64,000 nucleotides of DNA from positions 2,604,001 through 2,668,000 of the forward strand of contig CM075102.1 of the NCBI GenBank assembly GCA_037576195.1. The letters run 5' to 3'. Below are positions 11,061 to 21,545 of this stretch, in pieces. The notes under the pieces are model-generated. The model saw nothing but the letters and a program-made list of their open reading frames with translations, did no database searches and was not told where the DNA came from. This stretch comes from Phytoseiulus persimilis. Taxonomy: Eukaryota > Arthropoda > Arachnida > Mesostigmata > Phytoseiidae. Within the stretch, counting starts at the first letter, position 1. Every line of letters begins with the position of its first letter. A program made the position numbers and the translations under genes.

Positions 11061-12500
11061 GTCTTTCTTTCTCAGGGTCTGTTGGAGGCTCATTGCCAGT
11101 TGGGCTTGGGTCGGCCCGCTCCTGTCGTTCCGTGGAGTGGAAGTTGATGGATGAGGTTTGTTTTCCTCCTTCCTCCCAGTCACTGTCTTTGGATTTTGGC
11201 CCTCCGTCCGGGTGTGGGATTGGCGTCGGTCTTGCTGTGACCTTCGCTTTTTTTGTTCATCTTTCCCGGAATCCATGAAAGTGACAGCCACCGTTCTCTT
11301 CTTCCCGTATGCTCTGGGTGCGAACGGTTTCGCGAATTGGCGCTGATCTGGATTTCGAGGTTGATGTCGCTCGGAGGTCGACGCTTTGTGCTGATTTTCC
11401 GTCTGCCTGGGTTGGCGTACGGGATTCCTTGTCGAGACTGAGGGCTTTGGATTTCTATCGGAAATTCTTTCCTCCTCGCCCGTCTTGGCTTTAGCGTCGT
11501 TTCGACCGATTTCTCGGGTCATCTTGACCATCGACTCGACTCGTCCCGCTGCTGTCCACCCTTCGTCATCGTTGTACGCAGGATTCCTAGAGATATATCT
11601 AAGGTCGATATTCTCTTCGGAGGAGAAACTGTCTTACGCGGTGTCTATGAACATTGCCTGATCATAGTTCTTCACATCTACATCCGGGGTTGTGTAGATA
11701 ACCTTGTGAACTCCTTCGTGTCTCTCTAGTTCGGAGATGGCTTCGTTAGCCATTCGAACGGCTTCTTTCTTTTTGAAGGTGGGCTCCAGAAGGACATCGA
11801 GCCCTCCCCACATGATTACTGTCGTTGGGTTGTTCAACCCCATCTTCTCGACTTCCGCTATGGCCTTTTGGCACAGCATTGGAATTGAGTTGACTGGGAA
11901 TTTCCTAACCCGTAGTCCTCTGTGGCTCTCGAGGGCTTTGTGGAAACTAAGGCCTGCCGGGCACAGATCAGCACAGTGCGGGTCCGTGACCACCATTACG
12001 AACGGGCCAAGGTAGGCTGGTCGCGGTGGTGGCAGCTTGAACTGCAGTGGTGTTTTTGATACGGCTTCTCTCAGCTGTGTGTCCATGAGTGAGATTCTGG
12101 CTTCCTGAGCTGCCACTTGGCCTCTCAAGCTCATCAGTTCCGCAACTCTGGCCTTCAGTTCTTCTGCCTGCCGCTCTATGAAGGCTAGAGCGGCAGCCCG
12201 CTCGCGGCGGTGAGCCATTCGCTCACTCCGCAAGCAGTCGCGACACTCAAGCAGAATTGATTCGTTGGGGGTCATTCCTGATCCCGCCAACTCCTCCCTG
12301 CATCTGTCACAGAACTCGAATGCTGCTTCACAGTACTCGAATGCCGGAATAAGCGAAGCCTTGTACCGATGAACCGGAGCGAGACCTATGGAGAGAATCG
12401 GGTAATTCGACTCCTGATCCGAATAAGCGGTTGGTCCGATTATCCGGTGTTCCGATCGGGCGGGGCCCACTGTACTGAAAAATTCTGGAACTAGCGGGAT
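11058..12500 (-). pseudogene. LINE A ORF1: zinc-finger, coiled-coil, SGNH-like domain protein
   Basis: Two same-frame segments separated by one TAA at about 11634. The distal segment shows a C-x2-C ... C-x2-C motif (FCDRCREEL ... CRDCLRSE), then a long heptad-rich coiled coil (RERAAALAFIERQAEELKA onward), then a domain with FVMVVTDPHCADLCPAG, a strand/helix alternation and IMWGGLDVLL. That order resembles the SGNH/GDSL esterase domain found in some LINE ORF1 proteins, with GG-D matching block III, but the catalytic Ser of block I is not evident. After the stop the frame continues into a basic, Ser/Arg-rich tail ending KKD at the ORF2 overlap. The open frame extends to 12818, but the part above about 12500 is antisense to another LINE and probably not part of ORF1. 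Confidence 0.65.
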
Positions 12501-12527
12501 ACCGCGCCGCCCAGCGGCAAGTAAGGA

Positions 12528-14340
12528 ATGAAGTATGTACACGAAGAGATGAAAGCGAGAGATAGCAAAATCTGTGCGGCGATCCTCAGTGCACCAAGAC
12601 AGAGTAGAGCGAGACTGATGTGGCGTCACATGAATCGCACGGGAAGGTGCGCCTCGGAGCCAATTGAAGTCGTGAGAAATGATGGAACTATGGTCCCAAA
12701 CGGAAAGTCGAGCGAGCACCTTACTGCGGCGGCGCAAAGCTTCCCAATCGTCAGCAGGGAGAGTGACACTGAACCAAATCTCAGGAACATACTGACATTC
12801 ACAGTGGTAGACAAACACATGTACATCTCTGTCCAGATGACTGAGACTCTTGAGATGTTAGGGAAAATGAATAGATGCACCGGCTGCGGATTTGATGATA
12901 TTTCATCTAGCATCTTGGAAAGCTTGGGATAGCAGGAAGTCGCCATTCTGGCAGACTTGCTGAGCAAAATCTTTTCAGGAGAAGGAGGCGTCCTCAACGG
13001 CTGGGAAGAAGGGAAATTCATCCTCGTCAATAAGGATTCGTCCGAGAACGGACATCTCGACACCTTCAGACCGATGACTATCAGCCCTATATCGGCTGTA
13101 CCAAAAATTCTCGCAACAACGATCCGAAAGTGAGTCGGGGAGTCGTGGAAACGACAGTCTGTTCATTCTCACGTCAGCCATAGAACTGTCTGGGGAAAAG
13201 TCTGACGATCAGGTTGCCTGTTTCCTCGATTGCTCGCGAGGGGGTCGGGAGGAGGTTCGCCGACGTGCCTGGTTTGCTCCCCGCCGATGATGTTGTGGTA
13301 ATGGCGAGAAACAGCGCAGACATGCAACAACTTCTACAGGTCACTTCTACGTTTGGGGACGAAATGGAATTGCCTTTGATCTCACGCGTAGTGCCGTCTT
13401 GATCTTTTCTCGACATCAGGTTGGTGACTGCTCAGGTCTGAGAATTCAAGATGTAAATGCCAGTGACGAAGGAATACAAATATCTGGGAATCACACAGTG
13501 TGATGGGACTTGGTGGTTCCCAAACTAACCTATGCTGAATCGGCTCAAGGTGAAAGAAGAGAAGACAAGCGACAGGTTAGAGAAGACCCCACGACGCGCT
13601 CCACGATCATTTCTTGGTAATACAGGCTGGAATGTTGCCTGCGAAATCGCGGAGCCTGAATTCAACTGGTCATCCTTCGAGGCGCGGGAGGACAAGAGTA
13701 AGCTGAAGTATTTCGCTCGAGTCAGCTGCATGACAGTCACTCGCTGACCGAGAACTATACTGGGAATTCTGGGAGCGCAAATCATTGAGACAAAGGCCTG
13801 TGTACGGGTGGGAGAGCTCAAAACAGAGCTCGAATGCGATACACTGCAACTCGAACTCGATGTGACGGCAAGAGCACTCCTCGGCATCTGAAATCGTCTC
13901 CTGAACGATGAGATCGAAGCCACGCAGGACAACGACTCGTTGAATGGCATGGCCAGTAAATCTTCACTCGAATGGCATCAAATACACATGGAGTCGAGAA
14001 CAACAGCCGTTCACACGCACGGTCATATGAGGCGTCCGCCTAACTGGCACTCCCCAGAGCTGGAGGTCATCCTACAGAAGAGTATTGGTCCCGTTCCTCA
14101 ACTAACCCATAACCGACATGCAATAGACGTGGCATCAACGTGGGAACATTGGGACATGTGATATTCCAATGTAGCGATACACAACAGACGACGGATGACC
14201 TCCTGAGCGGCCTGGACAAGGAGACGAATCGATCTGCCGTGGAGGCGACGAATTGACCGCTAGAAATGTATTCGTGAGAACATAGGATTCGCTGAGATCG
14301 CTCGCTCCTGGAGCGAATGGCGGGAATGCTTTTGTATTAT
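12528..14340 (+). pseudogene. LINE B: decayed reverse transcriptase
   Basis: A plus-strand LINE related to LINE A. 12528-12932 gives the linker and RT start (RARLMWRHMNRTGRC, MLGKMNRCTGCGFDDISSS); 12940-13110 continues with GWEEGKFILVNKD and TFRPMTISPI; 13140-13200 gives NDSLFILTSAIELS and VACFLDCS (motif A). A deletion then removes the middle of the fingers/palm, and 13255-13400 resumes at LPADDVVVMARNSADMQQL, the catalytic box. 13470-14160 is thumb/C-terminal debris (EYKYLGIT, FNWSSFEARE) with stops and frame changes. Clearly dead. Confidence 0.75.
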
Positions 14341-14497
14341 ACATTCAGGTCCGAATGAAACCATGAACCATAAACGATTCTGGAACTTGTCTCTTCTTTC
14401 AGGAACTACTTATGGGTATTCAGCTAACTACATCCGAACCTTTTCTCTTGCCTATCCAGGATACTATCACTAGCTCTAACCATTGATTACTCTACAC

Positions 14498-14658
14498 CAG
14501 TGGTTCTCAAAGTGCTCCGGTTTACAGAGGTGATGCCGGGGTGGATTTGACCATACTTCTTGGCGTCCACGTAGCTGGATCAAGGGTCGACGGTCGACAT
14601 TTCACTTCAACGAAGTCGCCTAGGGGGTCGATGGGTCAGTGGAGTTTGAGAACCACTG
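14498..14658. mobile_element. short hAT-type MITE (161 bp)
   Basis: Terminal inverted repeats CAGTGGTTCTCAAA / TTTGAGAACCACTG (14 bp, perfect) flanked by the exact 8-bp duplication CTCTACAC at 14490-14497 and 14659-14666. CAGTGGTTCTCAA is a typical hAT end. The interior contains essentially one unit of the 45-bp minisatellite family (GATGCCGGGGTGGATTTGACCATACTT...). No coding capacity. Confidence 0.95.
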
Positions 14659-14931
14659 CTCTACACACTTGGTATATTTTCCTTCGAATCTCCGTGCTCT
14701 ACTTGAACTCCTCACCGTCCCTCCCTCCGCGCTCTGATGCCTCACCGGCCCAGAACCGGCTTCAGGACATTTAGAACCGGTTCTTCGCGACCTCTACTCG
14801 CGATGGGAAACCACAGCCCAACGTTTTTATGACACGATGGACATACTCAGCAAATCCGGTTCGGTTGCCCCGACCTTCCCAGATTCCGCCGTAGCCCACC
14901 GAAATTCCCCCTAATGGAGTGACATTATTCA

Positions 14932-17457
14932 TCAGCTTTTAGTGCAAACGCCAGAATGAGAAGAGCATCCACTCGCTAGCAACAGCTTCACAACATCTTT
15001 GTGACCCCCACTCGAGGCGTAATCGAGAGCAGTGCCAGCTTCTACAGTACCTTTCACGCCTACATCGATTCCTTCCTTCTGTAGCAACAATTTCACAATC
15101 TCCACTCGACCTTTGAACGAGGCGATATGAAGAGCGGTGAGACCTTCCTCGGCGTCCTTCGCGTTCACATTGATTCCTTCCGCCTGAAGCAACGACTCGA
15201 CAATTGCTGTGCGACCCCTGATCGACGCGATGTGAAGTGCGGTGCAACCGTTCCGAGTCCCCCTCGCGTTGACATCGATTCTTTCCTTCTGTAGCAACAA
15301 TTTCACAATCTCCACTCGACCTTTGCACGAGGCGATATGGAGAGCAGTGAGACCTTCCTCGGCGTCCTTCGCGTTCACATTGATTCCTTCCTTCTGAAGC
15401 AACAACTCGACAACTTCAGCGTGACCTCTGATCGATGCGATACAAAGAGAAGTGCGACCCTCCTCAGCTTCTTTCGCGTTGACATTGATTTCTTTTCTCT
15501 GAAGCAACAGTTTGACGATTCCCGCGTGACCTTTTCGCGAGGCGATATGAAGAGCAGTGCAGCCGTCCCGACTCCCCTTCGCGTTGACATCGATTCCTTC
15601 CTCCTGGAGCAATTGTTTAACAACATCCGCGTGACCATGGAGTGCGGCAATATGAAGGGCATTGAGACCGTTCTCAGTCGCTCTCACGTTGACATTGAGT
15701 CCTCCCTTCCGTAGAAACGATTTCACAATCTCTCTTAGACCTCTGGACGAGGCCCAATGGAGAGCCGTGTAGCTATCTTCAGACCCCTCTGCGTTGACAT
15801 CGATTCCTTCTTTCCGAAGCAAAGACTTGACGATATCTGCGTGACCTCTGATCGATGCGAAATGAAGAGCAGTGTGACCGCTGCCAGTCGTTTTCGCATT
15901 GACATCGATCTCTTCCTTCTGAAGCAACGATTCGACTATTTCTGCGTGACCTCCGAGCGATGCGATATGAAGAGCAGTGTTACCGCTGCCAGTCGTTCCC
16001 GCGTTGACATCGATTCCTTCCTTCTGGAGCAACAATTCAACAACATTCGCGTGACCATGGAGTGCGGCAATATGAAGGGCATTGAGACCGTTCTCAGTCG
16101 CTCTCACGTTGACATTGAGTCCTCCCTTCCGTAGAAACGATTTCACAATCTCTGTTAGACCTCTGGACGAGGCCCAATGGAGAGCCGTGTAGCTATCTTC
16201 AGACCCCTCTGCGTTGACATCGATTCCTTCTTTCCGAAGCAAAGACTTGACGATATCTGCGTGACCTCTGATCGATGCGAAATGAAGAGCAGTGTGACCG
16301 CTGCCAGTCGTTTTCGCATTGACATCGATCTCTTCCTTCTGAAGCAACGATTCGACTATTTCTGCGTGACCTCCGAGCGATGCGATATGAAGAGCAGTGT
16401 TACCGCTGCCAGTCGTTCCCGCGTTGACATCGATTCCTTCCTTCTGGAGCAACAATTCAACAACATTCGCGTGACCATGGACCGTGGCGATAAGAAGAGC
16501 AGTGACACCATCCTCAGTCGCCCTCACGTTGACATTGATTCTCTCCCCCCGCAGCAGCGATTTCACAATCTTCGCTCGACCTATCAACGAGGCCCAATGA
16601 AGAGCTGTGTAACTGTCCTGAGACCCCTCCACGTTGACATCGATTCCTTCTTTTTGAAGTAACAATTCAACAACATCCGCGTGACCATAGATCGTGGCGA
16701 TATGGAGAGAAGTTTTACCGCTGTTGGTCGTTTTCGCGTTGACATCGGCTCCTTCATATTGAAGCAACAATTTGACAACATCCACGTGGCCATAGATCGT
16801 GGCGATATGAAGAGCAGTGCTCCCATTGCCAATCGTTTTCGCGTTGACATCGATTCCATCTTTCAGAAGCAGCATTTCAACAACATTCGCATGACCATGG
16901 GCCGCGGCGACATGGAGAGCAGTGACACCATCCTCAGTGGCACTCACGTTAACATTGACTCCTTCCTTTTGTAGCAACAATTTCACAATCTCCGCTTGAC
17001 CCTTGTACGAGGCCCAATGAAGAGCTGTGTAACTGTCCTCAGACCCCTCCGCGTTGACATCGATTTCTTCCTTCTGAAGCAACAGTTCAGCAACATGCGC
17101 GTGACCGAAGATCGTGGCGATATGGAGGGCAGTGCTACCGCTGCCAGTCGTTCTCGCGTTGGCATCGATTCCTTCCTCCTGTAGCAACAATTCAACAACC
17201 TCCCCGTGACCATCCATCGAGGCGCGATAGAGAGCAGTCCCACCTGTTTTCGTACCTCCGCGTGGACACCGATTACTCGTTGTTGTAGCGACGATCTCAC
17301 AGTCTCGGCGCCAGTGCTCGAAGCGCGAGAGACAGCCATGATGCAGGGAGACGTAGCAATCCTCTCCGCTCCCGAGTCGTCCGCTGAACGCGTCCCAAGA
17401 GCGGATAGGTCCAATGCAGAGTGTCAGTCTCCGTGTCACAGTTAGTCGCTCAGCCAT
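14932..17457 (-). CDS. ankyrin-repeat protein 1 (22 repeats), intronless
   Basis: An 841-codon frame with 22 consecutive 35-residue ankyrin repeats of the form TALHIASxxGHxxIVxLLLQKEGIDVNAK, running from about residue 73 to the end. Ankyrin stacks are protein-interaction scaffolds; no second domain, signal peptide or membrane segment is visible, so partners are unknown. The first 70 codons look out of frame: the paralogue at 23442-24746 begins MALCSASGSGDAETVRSLL, and the matching MAVSRASSTGAETVRSSL lies here at about 17339 in a different frame, so a small indel near 17250 has probably disrupted the native start. The repeats alternate in a four-repeat super-pattern (TTGSG / SEDSYTALHWAS / ATExG). 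No introns are needed. A third-party domesticated or expanded gene family is possible; whether it is expressed cannot be told. Confidence 0.8.
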   Translation of the reverse strand: MAERLTVTRRLTLCIGPIRSWDAFSGRLGSGEDCYVSLHHGCLSRFEHWRRDCEIVATTTSNRCPRGGTKTGGTALYRASMDGHGEVVELLLQEEGIDANARTTGSGSTALHIATIFGHAHVAELLLQKEEIDVNAEGSEDSYTALHWASYKGQAEIVKLLLQKEGVNVNVSATEDGVTALHVAAAHGHANVVEMLLLKDGIDVNAKTIGNGSTALHIATIYGHVDVVKLLLQYEGADVNAKTTNSGKTSLHIATIYGHADVVELLLQKEGIDVNVEGSQDSYTALHWASLIGRAKIVKSLLRGERINVNVRATEDGVTALLIATVHGHANVVELLLQKEGIDVNAGTTGSGNTALHIASLGGHAEIVESLLQKEEIDVNAKTTGSGHTALHFASIRGHADIVKSLLRKEGIDVNAEGSEDSYTALHWASSRGLTEIVKSFLRKGGLNVNVRATENGLNALHIAALHGHANVVELLLQKEGIDVNAGTTGSGNTALHIASLGGHAEIVESLLQKEEIDVNAKTTGSGHTALHFASIRGHADIVKSLLRKEGIDVNAEGSEDSYTALHWASSRGLREIVKSFLRKGGLNVNVRATENGLNALHIAALHGHADVVKQLLQEEGIDVNAKGSRDGCTALHIASRKGHAGIVKLLLQRKEINVNAKEAEEGRTSLCIASIRGHAEVVELLLQKEGINVNAKDAEEGLTALHIASCKGRVEIVKLLLQKERIDVNARGTRNGCTALHIASIRGRTAIVESLLQAEGINVNAKDAEEGLTALHIASFKGRVEIVKLLLQKEGIDVGVKGTVEAGTALDYASSGGHKDVVKLLLASGCSSHSGVCTKS
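15624..16463 (-). repeat. 420-bp tandem duplication inside ankyrin gene 1
   Basis: 15624-16043 and 16044-16463 are nearly identical blocks of exactly four ankyrin repeats (140 codons). The clearest difference is one base in the motif encoding GLREIVKS versus GLTEIVKS (15734 versus 16154 region). Such identity, against much more diverged flanking repeats, points to a very recent unequal crossover or copy correction. Confidence 0.9.
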
Positions 17458-17880
17458 TCGTTCAAAGCAGATGTCTCACAATGTAGCTTATCGGCCGCTC
17501 GAATACTCTCCCGAGTCTGCTCTCGAGATAACTGGGAGAGTCCCTTTCGCATTGGTCAATCATTAACGAGCTACACATTCCCAAAAGTGAAAGACTCGCT
17601 CATGGGAGATCATACGACAGCCGGATTGATGGACGTTGGGCGATCGCGGGCCTGAAACTCCCGACGAGTTGGGGTCAACTGTCATAGTTCACGATGAATC
17701 TTGTAGGCACAAATCCCGAAGCACAAAAAAGGCGTTCGCAGCGATATCGTGAGACGAAGCAATGTGACGACACTGTTGAATATGATATCTACCGAAACAA
17801 GTTCCTGATCGCCCTCTGAGATCATCAATGCAACGGTGTCCCAAAACGCCAGCAATGTCGAATCAATGAGGCGTTCATTC
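17415..17880 (-). promoter_or_regulatory. upstream flank of ankyrin gene 1, shared with gene 2
   Basis: The block containing GAGTGTC ... CTCCGTGT ... CATTCGTTC, then GACTCGCTCATG, and further out GATCGCC ... CAACGGTGT, is alignable with 24747-25345 upstream of the second ankyrin gene. The two loci therefore arose by duplication of a segment that included several hundred bases of 5' flank. No TATA box is evident. Promoter function is inferred only from position and conservation. Confidence 0.45.
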
Positions 17881-17923
17881 GGCCGGGTTGGGTCGAGGGT
17901 GATGACGAAAAGACTCTGGAATC

Positions 17924-18640
17924 GTGGGAGCAGCTGACGCTATCATGTTGATGTCCATCTTGTATGTTGGAATCGAGTTATCCACCAATGATGACTACCT
18001 GAACCACCACAGGGCGAAATTGACAGATAAGACTGACCAAGCAGTCCAGAGACTGAACGCGAGAACGTTTTCGGAGGTGAACTCAGGTGGAGTTACTTCG
18101 AAGCCAGGAAGGCTAATAGCGAAGATGTATTCCGAGAGGATGAAGCTGAAGGACCCAAACAGATGGTTTGAACTTGTCCTAACGGCTTCAGAGATCACAA
18201 AAACCACGGTGGATGCAATCGAGAGACTCGGAACATTGAGAGCCATATTCAGCTTGGAACATCTCGAGATAGCAAGACGCCCATGAGGAACACATCCCGT
18301 AAAGAACTCAAGACAAACCAGACTCCATATGGGAAGAGCATAGGGAATCCGAATCCGCATTAGGCTCATAACGACAACTCGAAGGGGGAGAGTTCTCAAA
18401 GTGGAACTGCACGATAACTCGCGAGGCAATCGTCCTGCAGCTCTCGCCAAGGGGGAGATGCTACAGACCAGGACTAGACGACAAATTCGCGATCGAAACA
18501 TCGAAACGGTAGTCGCCCGATGCTCCTCCCCCTCCCCTTAGCCGGCCAACAAGTGGTTCTGGAATGCGAGGAAAAAACATACTCCCTGCAGAAATTATCC
18601 GTCGGACCAGGAGTTCACCCCAAGACCACGCCAATGGATC
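17924..18640 (+). pseudogene. LINE fragment: C-terminal region of ORF2
   Basis: YVGIELSTNDDYLNHHRAKLT and DQAVQRLNAR match the same position in LINE A ORF2 (YLGIELSTDSDYL ... DQAIQRLNAK). Downstream, other frames give MKLKDPNRWFELV, a DNSRGNRPAALAKG block corresponding to LINE A DNSRGSQLLALTRAG, and a final ARC of the zinc-finger region. Frames are broken several times and the reverse-transcriptase core is absent. Confidence 0.75.
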
Positions 18641-19490
18641 TGAGGAGGACGAAGTATAGAGTGAAGCAACGGGAATTCAAAAGCCAACAATGGGCTGTGA
18701 ATACGAAACAATTCACCGCTGGAATGGAAGGGAACATATGTGTGTATGTGAGACCGAAATGAATCCATTCCAATCTACGTGCAATCGATCGCTCGCGAAA
18801 CGAACCGAACTTCTCGTTTAGCATATCCGCAGGAAAAAACAATTTCCGGTGACGCGAAGCGGAGAACCGATGCCGTTTCGAGATCTAGCGGTGATTAAGT
18901 TCAGCACGAGCTGTAGAGAGTCCTCCAGCGAAATCCAGGTTTGGAGATCCCGGCTTAGATTCAATAATCTCTCGAAGGCCTCGGGTATCCCGGATCTGAC
19001 GGTATGATGAGAAAAAGCTGACTTGGAATCGTATCGCTTCCGTAATCGCGCCTCGATCGAGCGTCGCCAGCTTCACGACGGTTCCAGGTAGGGGATTCAC
19101 AGAAGAAGACTGAAGAAGTCATCAAAGTTTTTGAACTATTTGACATGATTATGTCGACGGAAATCAGAAGATAGTAACAGTGCTGGCTTCCTCGTTCGAG
19201 GAACCACCTCTTGAAATGTCTTTGATCGCCGTTGGCGACTAAACGCTAAGCCCATCAAGGGCGACGTCAACCTATGGGGAGAGCTCAGTGCCATTGGTGC
19301 CTCCGGAATGTGGTCGGCATTCCGAGACTTCGACGCACCGAGACGCAAACGACTGCTGCGGTCCTGTGAAGCGTTACCCCGTCAAAGAGAAGGATGGGTA
19401 TGTCTACATCTTCACAACATCCGGAGCGAAGGACGTCAAGGATGGCGTACGTGCGGGACTCGACGAGCCGAACGTCGCTGAGACGATGGC
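18641..19490. other. no recognised gene
   Basis: Short unrelated open frames only. No repeat terminus, domain or RNA gene seen. Confidence 0.45.
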
Positions 19491-19689
19491 AACGGCCTCC
19501 TCAACCACTGCTGGCAGTCCAGGTGGAACGGTATCGACGAGGAGTGGTCGGGCTCCTGAACGGAATCGCTTTCATCGCACATCTCTGCCTGGGTCGACCG
19601 GGACTCGCGGTCTGGAAGTACGTCACCCTCTCTTGCCCTCTAGCTGAGCGTCTCACCGGCCATGGATCAAGAATCTCCCGAGCTCCACC

Positions 19690-20130
19690 TGGCCCCACTT
19701 TAGTATGAGCACCAGCCCGGCCCTCTCCAACGGCAGTGGGAACCTTCCCTCCCTTATCAGCTGATTGAAAAATCCCTGACCAATCTGAGCCATCTACTGG
19801 CTAGGACTTACACCACCCCGGCGGGGACTCCGTCCGGCCCTGCCGCCCTTCGCGTCGCCAATCCGTCAGCTACCCGAATATTGTCCTCCAAAGTTGACTC
19901 TGGGATCAGCCGTCCACGATTATCCATACCCATTCCCCTGGTCCCTTCAATACCGTCCTCCCGCTCAGGGCACTCCGGGAAAAGCCCCGGGATAGTTTCC
20001 TGCAACTTTTCACTAGCTTATACGGCTTTCTCCATACGTATGTTTCCACTTCTCGGTCGACTCCCTTCAAACCCTCCTCCTTATCTTAGCCCTCAGTTCA
20101 CCAGTGCGTTCCTTCACAGGGCCATTACTT
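19690..20130 (-). pseudogene. LINE fragment: start of a reverse transcriptase (different clade)
   Basis: The minus frame ending at 19808 reads STLEDNIRVADGLATRRAAG followed by PDGVPAGVV, the A-GPDG-P block that begins LINE reverse transcriptases, and after a stop the next codons resemble LVRDFFNQLIREGRFPLP ... GLVLI. This is not the LINE A type. The rest is too decayed to place. Confidence 0.5.
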
Positions 20131-20469
20131 TGGCGTAAGTAGTCCTCCCCTGAGCTCCCCGTTCCCGACGTCCCACAGTGGGCGATTTGCGCTCGGAATT
20201 ATTCTTCGCAACTCTCGGTGAAACCATGGTAATAACATAATATCCAAGACAGAAGCGAAATCGGTTTGAAGTCGAGGCGGTAGTTTCGGACAGACCGGAT
20301 CGGAGTCTACGAAGGAAATTGCCCGCTTTTTACTTACAGACGGTCACCAGACGTAATAGCTTGTTTGGTGGGGATAGCAAAAGAACTTCAGATCCGCCTG
20401 GAACCGGTCCTATTGCAATTTTTCCCAATTATCCACATTGGGAAGCGTCTAACTGACCGGTTTTCAGAT
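20131..20469. other. no recognised gene
   Basis: Nothing supported; immediately left of a long inverted repeat. Confidence 0.4.
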
Positions 20470-21545
20470 GCCAAAAGGCACCTCGAGACAGAGTCCAGAC
20501 TTGAAGGGCCTGCCGGGATGAGCGCCCCACCAAAAATCGATTTTTGAAAACTTAAAATGCTCATATCTCGAGAACCAGTGGAGCCACAGCGCCGATTAAA
20601 GAATCTTTGTGAAGCTCTTCTCGAGGGCTCTCGAGCACCGTGGGCAGCGGGTCCTGGAAACCACTTTCCTAGTCGAGGAAAATGAAAAAGTTAGTTGGTT
20701 CACCCAGAAGGAGAAGGCTGATCACTTTCTCAGATATCGCTGAAAGTACTCTTATCCATCGTCTACTCGCAGAGCAGGTTTCATCCCGATCCGAGTTTGC
20801 GGGGCCGAGATATCGACAGTTGAACATCGGCGATGAAGCGGTTTTCCCCCCAGAACTCGCTTGGAACCCAGCATAAAAATGGATAGAAGACATCGAATCA
20901 AGTCATCTTTCTGGAAATCATGGTCAGATCGATCGAAAGGACCCTCCCAGACTCGTCAAAGTATGCTCAGATTGGTCCCAGGATGACCCTACCAGACATG
21001 GAAAAGTGTGCTCAGATTGGTCCCAGAATCACCTTACCAGACTTGGAAAAGTCTGATCATATTGGTCCCGAAATCACTCCGATCGACCCTCAAAAGTATG
21101 GTCAGTGAGTCAGTATGGTCAGGGACCAATCTGAGCATACTTTTCCGAGTCTGGGAGGGGTGATGCCGGGAACGATCTGGGGAAAAACCGCTTCGTCGCC
21201 GATGTTCAACTGTTGATATCTCGGCCCCGCAAACCCGGATCGGGATGAAACTGGCCCTGCGAGTAGACGATGGATAGGAGTACTTTTAGCGATATCTGAG
21301 AAAGTGGTCAGCCTTCTCCTTCCGGGTAAACCAACCAAATTTTTCATTTTCCTCGACTAGAAAAGTGGTTTCCGGGACCCGCTGTTGTACAGCGTTATAT
21401 AGCCATTGGAAAGAGCTTCGCAACGTTTTTTTTATCGGCGCTGTAGCTCCACTGGTTCTCGAGATATGAGCAATTTGAGTTTTCAAAAATCGATTTTTTT
21501 TTTGGGGGCCGATTCCTTCCATGTTATCCCGGCAGGCGCTTTGGA
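20470..21545. repeat. long inverted repeat A with minisatellite core
   Basis: Arm 1 (about 20500-20870) and arm 2 (about 21160-21540, inverted) share the same order of blocks: CCTGCCGGGAT, AAAAATCGATTTTTG, CTCATATCTCGAGAACCAGT, ACCACTTTCCTAGTCGAGG, AAGGCTGATCACTTTCTCAG and GTTGAACATCGGCGA. Both arms can be read as a short frame (LVGSPRRRRLITFSDIAES in one, LVGLPGRRRLTTFSDIAKS in the other), which simply reflects the inversion. The spacer, 20905-21175, is made of 45-bp-family units, itself turning from forward to reverse orientation near 21110. A fold-back transposon or an inverted duplication are both possible; no target duplication was found. Confidence 0.85.
20905..21175. repeat. 45-bp minisatellite-family units in the inverted-repeat spacer
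   Basis: Forward units (CAGATTGGTCCCAGAATCACC, GGAAAAGT) from 20925 to 21105, then reverse units (GACCAATCTGAGCATACTT, GGGGTGATGCCGGG) to about 21175. Confidence 0.8.

Noticed and set aside
12528-12818. N-terminal extension of the minus-strand ORF1 frame up to 12818
   Set aside because: This part is antisense to plus-strand LINE B sequence with clear RT-linker motifs, so it is probably a chance open frame.
15337-16974. Plus-strand frames of 90-160 codons over the ankyrin gene
   Set aside because: Antisense shadows of the repeat coding sequence, repeating with the same 35-codon period.
14932-17457. Horizontal transfer of the ankyrin gene from a bacterial endosymbiont
   Set aside because: Intronless ankyrin genes invite the idea, but the flanks are eukaryotic repeats, a paralogue with shared upstream sequence is present, and base composition looks like the surroundings. 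No positive evidence.
20682-21347. A small conserved gene in the two arms of inverted repeat A
   Set aside because: The apparent conservation is the inverted duplication itself; the frame has no domain and is not favoured over other frames.
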